Assembly: GCA_030536355.1 (NCBI GenBank)
Contig: JAUNQD010000005.1
Coordinates: forward strand, 1-64,000
Direction: 5' to 3'
DNA length: 64,000 bases
Source: Bacillota bacterium
GTDB taxonomy: Bacteria; Bacillota; Clostridia; Peptostreptococcales; Anaerovoracaceae
Shown here: in pieces, positions 36,322-43,653 of the stretch
Numbering within the stretch: the first letter of the stretch is position 1
Layout of the letters: every line of letters begins with the position of its first letter
Position numbers and translations under genes: made by a program
The notes under the pieces: model-generated
What the model was told of the DNA's origin: nothing
Seen by the model: the letters and a program-made list of their open reading frames with translations, nothing else
Databases searched by the model: none

Positions 36322-37749
36322 ATGGATTTATTGATCAAAGGCGGCACAGTCGTAACAGCTAAAGCGTCATTCAAAGCTGACGTAGCAGTTAAGAACGGTA
36401 AAATCAGTGCCATCGGTACTAACCTGAAGCCTGGAAAGAAGACAGAAGTTGTAGATGCAAAAGGTAAGATGATCCTTCCTGGCGCAATCGATGGTCATAC
36501 TCACTTAGCAATGCCTTTCGGTGGAACTATAGCTACAGATGACTATCACACAGGAACTAGAGCTGCTGCTTGCGGCGGTACTACTACAGTATTTGACTTC
36601 GTACTCCAGGGTGTTGGCGAACCAATGGACGCTGCACTGGCTAGAAGAGATGCTATCTGTAAGGAACAAGGTCCTGCTATCGACTACTCATATCACATCG
36701 GAGTAGGTGATGTTACAACTCCTGAAATGCTGGCTTCAATGGATGAATGCGTTAAGCAGGGAATCACTTCCTTCAAGGTATTCATGGTTTACGACTTCGG
36801 CGTAGACGATGGCCAGTTCTATGAAACATTACAGCATGCTGCTAAGATCGGCGCTCTCGTAGGAGTTCACGCTGAAAACAAGCATGTAAATGATTCACTG
36901 ATCAAGAAGTGTCTGGCTGAAGGTAAGACTGAAGCTTGGTGGCACTATGTAACTAAGAACGAAGACGTTGCAGGCGAAGCTTGTGTAAGAGCAGTAAACC
37001 TGGCTAAGATGGCAGGCGCTTCACTGTACATCGTTCACCTGGACAACGAACAGGGCGTTAAGGCTGTTGCTGATGCAAGAGCAGAAGGTTATCCTATCTT
37101 CGCAGAAACTTGCCCTCAGTACCTGTCACTGACTAAGGACGTTTACAAGAACGGAATCCCTGAAAATGGACTTAGAGCTCGCGACTTCGTATGCTCACCT
37201 CCAATGAAGGGTAAGGCTTCCCAGGATGCTCTGTGGAACGGAATCAAGACTGGTGCTGTATCAACTCTGGCTACAGACCACTGCCCATTCTTACAGTCAG
37301 AAAAAGACTGGGGAATCACTAAGAAAGACGGAACTCCTGGTAACTTCACAACAATCCCTAACGGATGTGCTGGTATCGAAAACATGTACCCTTACATCCT
37401 GTCAGAAGCTAACAAGGGAAGAATCTCCTTCGAAAAGGCAGTAGAAATCTCCGCTACTAACCCAGCTAAGCTGTTTGGTATCGACTACTGCAAGGGCGCT
37501 ATCGAAGTTGGCCTGGATGCTGACATCGTTATCTACGACCCTAAGAAGAAGTTCGTTGTTAAGAACGCTGAAAATCAGCACGGTGCTCTCGACCACACTG
37601 TATGGGAAAACGTTGAATTCAAGGGATATCCTGTTGCTACTTACTCAAGAGGTAAGCTGGTATTCGACGGTAAGGACTACGTTGGTCAGGCCGGCGACGG
37701 TCAGTTCGTTAAGTGTAAGAAAGTTAAGTTCAAGAGCCCAGAATTCTAA
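36322..37749 (+). CDS. Dihydropyrimidinase / D-hydantoinase
   Basis: A 475-residue cyclic amidohydrolase. The metal ligands GHTHL (His59, His61), the carboxylated lysine SFKVFMVYD (Lys152), VHAEN and VHLDN histidines and the ATDHCPF aspartate are all present, giving the binuclear zinc site. It opens the ring of 5,6-dihydrouracil/dihydrothymine or 5-substituted hydantoins to N-carbamoyl amino acids. The N-terminal beta-sandwich starts MDLLIKGGTVVTAKASF. AAAGGAGGA precedes the start. No carbamoylase gene and no dihydropyrimidine dehydrogenase are nearby, so the downstream step is encoded elsewhere or absent. Confidence 0.93.
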   Translation: MDLLIKGGTVVTAKASFKADVAVKNGKISAIGTNLKPGKKTEVVDAKGKMILPGAIDGHTHLAMPFGGTIATDDYHTGTRAAACGGTTTVFDFVLQGVGEPMDAALARRDAICKEQGPAIDYSYHIGVGDVTTPEMLASMDECVKQGITSFKVFMVYDFGVDDGQFYETLQHAAKIGALVGVHAENKHVNDSLIKKCLAEGKTEAWWHYVTKNEDVAGEACVRAVNLAKMAGASLYIVHLDNEQGVKAVADARAEGYPIFAETCPQYLSLTKDVYKNGIPENGLRARDFVCSPPMKGKASQDALWNGIKTGAVSTLATDHCPFLQSEKDWGITKKDGTPGNFTTIPNGCAGIENMYPYILSEANKGRISFEKAVEISATNPAKLFGIDYCKGAIEVGLDADIVIYDPKKKFVVKNAENQHGALDHTVWENVEFKGYPVATYSRGKLVFDGKDYVGQAGDGQFVKCKKVKFKSPEF

Positions 37750-37778
37750 ATCGAGTTTTGAGACTGAAACTGACATTA

Positions 37779-37810
37779 ACTCGGGTGCGAAAGCACCCGG
37801 GTTTTTTATT
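37779..37810 (+). terminator. Intrinsic terminator after the hydantoinase gene
   Basis: CGGGTGC and GCACCCG form a GAAA-loop hairpin (37782-37799), followed by GGTTTTTTATT. Confidence 0.92.
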
Positions 37811-37812
37811 GC

Positions 37813-37848
37813 ATAAAAAAGGACCGATACATAATGTATCAGTCCTTC
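37813..37848 (-). terminator. Intrinsic terminator after ferritin
   Basis: AAGGACYGATAC/GTATCRGTCCTT (37819-37830 with 37836-37847, one mismatched pair) is followed on the minus strand by TTTTTTATGC. It converges on the hydantoinase terminator. Confidence 0.85.
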
Positions 37849-37890
37849 GCTTGCTAAATATTATTCTGCATGGGCACTGCCCTTTGCATT

Positions 37891-38406
37891 TTAGCCGATA
37901 ACCAGTGATGGTGCAGTGTAAACTCTTGCAGCCATTTCCAGATCCAGTTCATAAAGGCTTCTGCTGTCGCCTCCGAACAGTTCGAATTTCTTAACGTTGT
38001 CATCAGCATTGTCTTCTTCTTCTGCCTGTTCCTTAACGAACCAGTCGAGGAACTGCATAGTTCTGAAGTCTTTTTCTTCATATGCCACTGCATAGATATC
38101 ATTGATCAGTGCAGTTACTACTCTTTCGTGTTCTGCTCCTGCCTTCAGCGGATCGATGAATTCCTTGAATTCCTTGTCAGGCTTAGCGATAGCATCCAGT
38201 ACTACTGCTTCGCCATTCTGCTGCAGGTATTCCATGAACAGAACTGCGTGGTCTCTTTCTTCCTGAGCCTGGATCTTGTACCAGTTGAAGTATCCATCGA
38301 GACCTTCGTCTTTATAATAATTTGCCATGTCCAGATAGAGATAAGCTGAGTAGAATTCAGCGTTTACCTGTGCATTGAGCATTTCTACGATCTTCTTTGA
38401 TAACAT
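37891..38406 (-). CDS. ftnA: Ferritin
   Basis: A 171-residue four-helix iron-storage protein of the non-haem FtnA type. Ferroxidase residues are recognisable in NAEFYSAYLYLDMANYY (Glu), QEERDHAVLFMEYL (Glu, His) and FVKEQAEEEDNADD (Glu, Gln). It sequesters Fe(II) as ferric mineral and detoxifies iron. The ATG at 38406 has AAGGAGGG upstream. It has its own promoter (38509-38537) and terminator, so it is a single-gene unit. Confidence 0.96.
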   Translation of the reverse strand: MLSKKIVEMLNAQVNAEFYSAYLYLDMANYYKDEGLDGYFNWYKIQAQEERDHAVLFMEYLQQNGEAVVLDAIAKPDKEFKEFIDPLKAGAEHERVVTALINDIYAVAYEEKDFRTMQFLDWFVKEQAEEEDNADDNVKKFELFGGDSRSLYELDLEMAARVYTAPSLVIG

Positions 38407-38508
38407 GTTATTACCCTCCTTCATGTTTAAAACGTTCTTATTTGATTTTAATGTCTGCAGAGATCATTATTTATCTCCGTTAATATCTACATTTCTTTTG
38501 TTGAGTTA

Positions 38509-38537
38509 ATTATACCACGTAGTGAATCAATTGTCCA
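38509..38537 (-). promoter_or_regulatory. Ferritin promoter (TGGACA-17-TATAAT)
   Basis: On the minus strand the -35 TGGACA (38537-38532) and -10 TATAAT (38514-38509) are 17 nt apart, about 100 bp before the ferritin start. The leader contains a GGAGAT/ATCTC hairpin. Confidence 0.75.
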
Positions 38538-38596
38538 TAATTATTTTTACCTTTTTAGTCCAGTATATGTATTTTCATACTTTTCTTATCGGCTGA

Positions 38597-39382
38597 CTAT
38601 ATCCATTCGATATCCGCCCTTTTGATCCTTTCAGGTATGTGCATGTACTCCTCATCCTTAGGATATCCCATCATGAATGCGCCATAAAAGCTATGTGCTC
38701 TTGGCAGTTTTGGCAGAAGTGCCTTTATCTCCGGAACTGCATTACACATCCTCTTGAAATAACCTGCCCAGCATGTACCTACACCCTTTGACTGGAGATA
38801 CAGCTCCGCAGTTGTCATGGCAATAGCAGTGTCTGTTTCAGGTGAGATAGCATAGTCTGAAGCATACGCCAGGAGCATTGTTGGCGCTGTACCCATCACA
38901 ACGTTATTGCCTGCAGCATATTCCGATATTATTTCAGGTGAGATATTGTTTTCCTCAGCGTATTTCAATATATGCGCCATTATTTCTTTGATAACTTTAT
39001 CGTCATCTATTATGATCCATTTTGTCGGATGCTGATTCTTGGCACTTGGTGCCCATGAGGCAAGTTCCAGCGCTTCCTCGATCAGTTTTCTGTCCACCTT
39101 CTCACTGCTGAAATGTCTGTAAGATCTTCTTCTCAAAATATGATCCTTGAGGTCATCACTGAACCCTTCAGAGATCTGCGGAAGTGCCCTTTGCATGATA
39201 GCATCCTGCTCTCCGAAGGAGATCGCCTTTTCCGGGCAGGCAGCAGCACAATGCATGCATGCCATACAGCTCTTACCTTCGGCAAGCTGCGGCTTTCCAT
39301 CAACTTCTTCAAGGACCGTGAACGGACATACAGACAGACATGTGAGGCAGCCTGTACATTTTTCTTTATCTATGGTTATCAT
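38597..39382 (-). CDS. Ferredoxin-nitroreductase fusion protein
   Basis: A 261-residue fusion. The N-terminal 60 residues hold two 4Fe-4S motifs (CTGCLTCLSVCP and CMACMHCAAACP); the rest is a nitroreductase FMN domain (RRSYRHFSSEKVD, WAPSAKNQHPTKWI, GVGTCWAGYFKRM). Such fusions are common in anaerobes and pass electrons from ferredoxin to FMN to reduce nitro or quinone compounds; the natural substrate is unknown. It has a consensus promoter at 39415-39443 and is divergent from the cadC-cadA operon. Confidence 0.92.
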   Translation of the reverse strand: MITIDKEKCTGCLTCLSVCPFTVLEEVDGKPQLAEGKSCMACMHCAAACPEKAISFGEQDAIMQRALPQISEGFSDDLKDHILRRRSYRHFSSEKVDRKLIEEALELASWAPSAKNQHPTKWIIIDDDKVIKEIMAHILKYAEENNISPEIISEYAAGNNVVMGTAPTMLLAYASDYAISPETDTAIAMTTAELYLQSKGVGTCWAGYFKRMCNAVPEIKALLPKLPRAHSFYGAFMMGYPKDEEYMHIPERIKRADIEWI

Positions 39383-39414
39383 TTTTATAATCCCTTTCTG
39401 TTTTCTTAGATATT

Positions 39415-39443
39415 ATCATATTAAATCGCCTGACTTTCGTCAA
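39415..39443 (-). promoter_or_regulatory. Promoter of the ferredoxin-nitroreductase gene (TTGACG-17-TATGAT)
   Basis: On the minus strand the -35 TTGACG (39443-39438) and the -10 TATGAT (39420-39415) are separated by 17 nt, about 33 bp before the ATG. Confidence 0.7.
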
Positions 39444-39496
39444 TATTTAGCCGGGAATATATTAAGTATGGTTCTTCGACAATTTTTGATATAGGC

Positions 39497-39573
39497 TTGA
39501 CAGTTGCACAACTATTCAACTATAATGACAACGATTGATATAATTGAATTTCTGTGCAACTATAGTTCGATAT
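39497..39573 (+). promoter_or_regulatory. cadC-cadA promoter (TTGACA-18-TATAAT) with ArsR-type operator candidates
   Basis: A perfect -35 (39497-39502) and a perfect -10 (39521-39526) are 18 nt apart. The spacer reads TTGCACAACTATTCAAC and a related TGTGCAACTATAGTTC follows at about 39553-39570; both contain the AACTAT element typical of metal-sensing ArsR-family operators. CadC bound there would block transcription until Cd/Zn/Pb is present. Confidence 0.75.
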
Positions 39574-39604
39574 TATTTATCTGTACCGTAAGAAAGGAGT
39601 TACG

Positions 39605-39961
39605 ATGGGAAAGAATGAAATATGCTGCGACTGCAGCGCAATACATGAAGAAACGATAACTTATGTCCGTCAGGATATTTCTTCTGACGATCAGCTGACT
39701 GCAATGTCCAAGCTATTCAAGGTGTTCGGTGACAGCACACGCATCAATATACTTGCTGCACTCAACTGTCATGAAATGTGTGTGTGCGATCTAGCTGTTT
39801 TGATGGATATGACGAAGTCGGCAGTCTCACATCAGCTAAGAGTCCTTCGCGACAACAACCTGGTGAAATTTGAAAAGAAAGGAAAGCATGCTTACTATTC
39901 TCTTGCAGATGATCATGTGAAAGAAATACTGGACATAGCACTGGAACATATCAATGAATAA
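39605..39961 (+). CDS. cadC: ArsR-family metal-responsive repressor, CadC-like
   Basis: A 118-residue winged-helix repressor. The CadC metal site is recognisable: N-terminal cysteines (Cys7, Cys8, Cys10) and CVC at 59-61 (MCVCDLAVLM). The recognition helix is MTKSAVSHQLRVLRDNNLV. In the family, Cd(II), Pb(II) or Zn(II) binding releases the DNA. AAAGGAG precedes the start. It overlaps cadA by 8 bp and has a perfect promoter, so it is autoregulated with the pump it controls. Confidence 0.95.
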   Translation: MGKNEICCDCSAIHEETITYVRQDISSDDQLTAMSKLFKVFGDSTRINILAALNCHEMCVCDLAVLMDMTKSAVSHQLRVLRDNNLVKFEKKGKHAYYSLADDHVKEILDIALEHINE

Positions 39962-42287
39962 AACATACATATTAGAAAATCTCGGCTGTGCCAATTGTGC
40001 AGCTAAAATGGAGCGAAAGATACAAGATATTCCGGGAGTAGAGTCAGCCTCTATTATTTTTGCTACTAAGCAGCTTAGGATAGAAGCAGTGGATCCTGAA
40101 GCTTTGGTCGGCGATATCCAATCTATTTGTCAATCGATCGAAGGTGAAGTTCTGGTTGTTGAAAGAGGAGCAGGACCAAAGAGCCGCGAAAGCTCCTCAT
40201 CCAACTCTGGCAGCAAAGCGAAAAACGGCTTTTTCAGCGGGCATAAAGCCGATATCATAACTTTGGTCATTGGTGCGGTTTTGTTCGCTGTAGGAGTGAT
40301 TTTAGAGCATGTATGGGGTTATGATATGTGGTTCGCAGGTGGAGGAAGGATCGTCATCCTCACCTTCATTATTTTCGCTGCAGCATACATTTTTCTCGGC
40401 CGTGAAGTGCTGATAACGGCAGCGCGCAATATCTGTCACGGACAGGTGTTTGACGAGAATTTCCTCATGTCTATTGCTACCTTAGCGGCATTTTGTATCG
40501 GCGAATTTGCTGAAGGTGCCGGAGTTATGCTCTTCTATCGTATAGGTGAGCTGTTTGAAGATATCGCTGTAGAACGCAGCCGGTCACAGATTATGGATGC
40601 TGTGGATATGCGTCCTGAGACTGTAACCCTTGTTTCAGAAGAAGCACATGACCATCATGACCATGAGCACGACCGTGACTGTCATTGCGGGTGCGAACAT
40701 GATCACGATCACCCTGAGCATCATCACGAGCATTGTCATCATGAGCACCATGAATCGACCCGCATCATCCCTGCAGGCGAAGCTAAACCGGGAGATATCC
40801 TTCTTGTTCGTCCGGGAGACCGCATACCTCTTGATGGCATAGTTATTGAAGGCGAAAGCCGTATAGATACTTCCCCTGTTACAGGTGAGCCTGTCCCTGT
40901 CAGCGCTCGTCCGGGAAGTGAAGTTATTTCCGGCTGCATCAACGAACAAGGTGTCCTGAAGATCCGCGTTACAAAACCATTGTCTGAATCCATGGTAACA
41001 CGTATCCTCGACTCCGTAGAAAATGCAGCTGCCGGCAAACCAAAAATAGATAAATTCATCACTAAATTCGCAAAAGTATATACACCGATAGTTGTTGCTC
41101 TGGCTGTACTGACAGCAGTGATCCCATCTCTCATTACAGGAGACTGGGCGCTTTGGATCGAAACAGCCATCACCTTCCTGGTTATCAGCTGCCCTTGCGC
41201 ACTGGTGATCAGCGTGCCGCTGGCGTTCTTTTCCGGCATCGGTGCCGCTTCTAAACTGGGTATCCTCTTTAAAGGAGGCCTCGCCATCGAAGCTCTTAAG
41301 AATATCAAAGCCGTTGTTATGGATAAGACAGGAACTATCACTAAAGGTGTGTTTGTTGTAGACAGTATATCGACATTTAACGATACGTCTCAACATGAAG
41401 TACTCGCCATCGCCGCCGCCTGCGAATCTGCATCTTCCCACCCTATCGCAGCGAGCATTTTAGCGAAGCATAGTGAGACTGAACACCATGAACACTGCGA
41501 GTGCGGCCACCATGAACATGATGATCATTGTGAGTGCGGCCACCATGACCTTCAAGCGCCACATGCGATTTCCATAGAAGAAATCGCCGGCATGGGTGTC
41601 AAAGCCCAGCTTGCCGAAGGCACTGCCCTTTGCGGTAATAGAAAACTTATGCATGAATTCAGCATCGAGCTTCCTGCACTGGTTGAATCGACAGGCACAG
41701 AAGTTTTAGTTGCATTTGACAATAAATTGATCGGCCGTATCATCATCTCAGACCAGCTGAAAGACGATTCTGTAAGAGCCATCAATCGACTAAAGTCTAT
41801 AGGGCTCGCCCCTGCTATTCTTACAGGCGATAACATCGAAAGCGCTACAGCTGTTGCTTCAGCAAGCGGCATCCCTAAGGTCCGTGCAGGTCTGCTGCCG
41901 GAAGACAAGTTGAGTGCTTTGAATGAACTGCGTGACGAGTTGGGCGCGGTTATGTTTGTAGGTGACGGCATCAACGATGCACCGGTATTGGCAGGAGCCG
42001 ATGTTGGAGCTGCCATGGGTTCGGGTGCCGATGCTGCCATCGAAGCCGCTGACGTCGTATTCATGACATCTTCCCTTGAAGCCGTACCACAATCCGTGGA
42101 AATCGCACGTTATACCGGCAGGATCGCTATGCAGAATATCATATTCGCACTGGCTGTAAAGCTTCTGGTGATACTTCTCGGAATGGTTGGTTTCGCCAAC
42201 ATCTGGGCAGCTGTATTTGCCGACACCGGTGTAGCAATGCTCTGTATCCTCAATTCACTGAGAGTATTGTGGAGGAAGTATTCGTGA
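39954..42287 (+). CDS. cadA: Heavy-metal (Cd/Zn/Pb) P1B-type ATPase with two His-rich insertions
   Basis: A 777-residue metal-exporting ATPase. An N-terminal HMA domain has GCANC (residues 11-15). The transmembrane metal site is CPC (413-415), the phosphorylation site DKTGT (Asp457), then SSHP, TGDN and GDGINDAP. Two metal-binding insertions stand out: residues 232-266 at the start of the actuator domain (17 histidines and 4 cysteines) and 506-532 in the nucleotide domain, where EHCECGHH is nearly duplicated. They may bind zinc or cadmium and regulate turnover. The gene is coupled to cadC by an 8-bp overlap and followed by a terminator. Confidence 0.95.
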   Translation: MNKTYILENLGCANCAAKMERKIQDIPGVESASIIFATKQLRIEAVDPEALVGDIQSICQSIEGEVLVVERGAGPKSRESSSSNSGSKAKNGFFSGHKADIITLVIGAVLFAVGVILEHVWGYDMWFAGGGRIVILTFIIFAAAYIFLGREVLITAARNICHGQVFDENFLMSIATLAAFCIGEFAEGAGVMLFYRIGELFEDIAVERSRSQIMDAVDMRPETVTLVSEEAHDHHDHEHDRDCHCGCEHDHDHPEHHHEHCHHEHHESTRIIPAGEAKPGDILLVRPGDRIPLDGIVIEGESRIDTSPVTGEPVPVSARPGSEVISGCINEQGVLKIRVTKPLSESMVTRILDSVENAAAGKPKIDKFITKFAKVYTPIVVALAVLTAVIPSLITGDWALWIETAITFLVISCPCALVISVPLAFFSGIGAASKLGILFKGGLAIEALKNIKAVVMDKTGTITKGVFVVDSISTFNDTSQHEVLAIAAACESASSHPIAASILAKHSETEHHEHCECGHHEHDDHCECGHHDLQAPHAISIEEIAGMGVKAQLAEGTALCGNRKLMHEFSIELPALVESTGTEVLVAFDNKLIGRIIISDQLKDDSVRAINRLKSIGLAPAILTGDNIESATAVASASGIPKVRAGLLPEDKLSALNELRDELGAVMFVGDGINDAPVLAGADVGAAMGSGADAAIEAADVVFMTSSLEAVPQSVEIARYTGRIAMQNIIFALAVKLLVILLGMVGFANIWAAVFADTGVAMLCILNSLRVLWRKYS

Positions 42288-42317
42288 TCTGGTTAGAATG
42301 ATCATAGTTAGATATTA

Positions 42318-42384
42318 TGGAAGGCATTTTGATGAAAACTATAGTTTTAGCAGGCTATTTCGTCAAAATGTCTTCCTTTTTTAT
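42318..42384 (+). terminator. Intrinsic terminator after cadA
   Basis: GGAAG-CATTTTGA-GAAA pairs with TTTC-TCAAAATG-CTTCC through a long stem with small mismatches, followed by TTTTTTATA. Confidence 0.8.
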
Positions 42385-42481
42385 ACTTTATCGTCATACT
42401 TTTTACGAAACAGGCTATTATCTAGTCACTTTCGTCAAATTGCACTAAACATCAGCGACATTTAATCTGTATTTTGACGAA
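42324..42481. repeat. Clustered TTTCGTCAAAATG-like repeats downstream of cadA
   Basis: Related copies of TTTCGTCAAAATG lie at 42324-42337 (inverted, one change), 42358-42370 (direct), 42430-42442 (direct, one change) and 42471-42481 (inverted, partial). CAGGCTATT precedes two of them (42351 and 42411). The 313-bp gap between cadA and the next gene holds the cadA terminator, these repeats and a promoter; no coding sequence is seen. Confidence 0.55.
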
Positions 42482-42538
42482 CCACCTACCATAAATATAA
42501 TTTTTCGTTAAAACAGCTTCGATATTCACCTCATATCC

Positions 42539-42567
42539 TTGACCGCCGCCCATGCTATTGGTAAAAT
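42539..42567 (+). promoter_or_regulatory. Promoter of the nuclease-like gene (TTGACC-17-TAAAAT)
   Basis: The -35 TTGACC (42539-42544) and -10 TAAAAT (42562-42567) have a 17-nt spacer; the gene starts 33 bp downstream. Confidence 0.65.
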
Positions 42568-42600
42568 ATTCCATATATTAGAATAGGAAGGATATATTGG

Positions 42601-43410
42601 ATGAGAGATAATGATTATAGCCGTTGCGATATCCGATTTCAAAGGGACATCAATACGTTATTATTGAAAGTTACAACGGAATTGACACAACTTAACAATG
42701 AATTGAAGTCACTGCGAGGCGGAACTCTATACACTAAAAAATATAAATCCAATAATATTTTTACCGAGTACTATAAAGGAAAAGAACGAAGTATTGGCAA
42801 GAATAAAGATAGAATTCACATGTTGGCTCGAAAAAAATATGTGAGTTCTCTTATCAAGAGTATGACCCCTTACCATAAGTCATTGAAACGTCTCGCTAAA
42901 GATATTAAGGAGTCGAATAGTATCGACAATATAAATAAACTGCTGACTGAATATTCATCCCTTAATCTCGACATGTCCAAGATCCTCTTCTCTCACAGCG
43001 AGCAACAATGGCTCAGCCAGCCATATGAACGAAATCCCGCTTACCCCGAAGAACTCAAATTCAGCACGACCAATGAAGTCCTCATGCGTACCAAGTCTGA
43101 GCTGATCATTGCCAATCGCCTCGAACATTACAATATCCCCTATCTCCCGGAAATGCCGCTATGGTTTACCTACAACCTTCGCCCCAAATATCCGGACTTC
43201 ACTATCCTCAAACCCAACGGCGAAATCATCATTTGGGAACATATGGGCCGTATGGACAAGGAAGATTATTTTATCAAGAACAGCAGAAAAATCGTTGAAT
43301 ACCGTCAGAACGGCTACAGCCAGAACACCAACCTGATCATCACCTTTGAAGAAGATATCATTGAGCCGGGAATGATCGACCATATCATAGAAACTCGTAT
43401 CTTGCTCTAA
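42601..43410 (+). CDS. Uncharacterised protein with a PD-(D/E)XK nuclease-like C-terminal domain
   Basis: A 269-residue protein of no named function. The N-terminal 130 residues are basic and helical, with a coiled-coil-like start (LLKVTTELTQLNNELKSL). The C-terminal half carries RTKSELIIANRLEHYNIPYLP, then KYPDFTILKPNGEIIIWEHMG: an E, a D and a WEH arranged like a PD-(D/E)XK nuclease core (E...PD...ExH). Similar unnamed proteins occur singly in Clostridia. A/T-rich codons in the first half and flanking repeats suggest acquisition. GGAAGGA precedes the ATG, and it has its own promoter. The nuclease assignment is an inference from the residue pattern. Confidence 0.6.
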   Translation: MRDNDYSRCDIRFQRDINTLLLKVTTELTQLNNELKSLRGGTLYTKKYKSNNIFTEYYKGKERSIGKNKDRIHMLARKKYVSSLIKSMTPYHKSLKRLAKDIKESNSIDNINKLLTEYSSLNLDMSKILFSHSEQQWLSQPYERNPAYPEELKFSTTNEVLMRTKSELIIANRLEHYNIPYLPEMPLWFTYNLRPKYPDFTILKPNGEIIIWEHMGRMDKEDYFIKNSRKIVEYRQNGYSQNTNLIITFEEDIIEPGMIDHIIETRILL

Positions 43411-43653
43411 TGTGCAAAGAGCACTCTTTCTGCAAAGCAAGGTATCGCACTAGCGCTATGCTGCCGCAGGACTCCCTTAAAAAGTCCTACGCGGCAGCTT
43501 TAGCGGTTGCACCGCCGCCTGATTCTTGATAGAATATACTGGGATGAAAGGGGCATAATGTCGGTACCAATACATCCCGTAGATTTCGTAAATCACATTT
43601 CTTAATTTCAACGAAAGGAGCCGGCCCACCGCGGTCCGGAGCATACACAAAAC
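43411..43653 (+). promoter_or_regulatory. gltX upstream region with two GC-rich hairpins
   Basis: A stem GCTGCCGC-AGGACT / AGTCCT-GCGGCAGC (43460-43473 with 43483-43498) follows the nuclease-like gene and may be its terminator, though the tail is only CTTTAG. A second GC-rich palindromic patch containing ACCGCGGT (about 43621-43637) lies between an AAAGGAG and the ATG. There is no T-box specifier or antiterminator pattern. Confidence 0.4.

Noticed and set aside
43411-43653. T-box leader upstream of gltX
   Set aside because: ACCGCGGT resembles part of the T-box antiterminator, but the rest of that motif, a specifier loop and a terminator/antiterminator pair are not seen.
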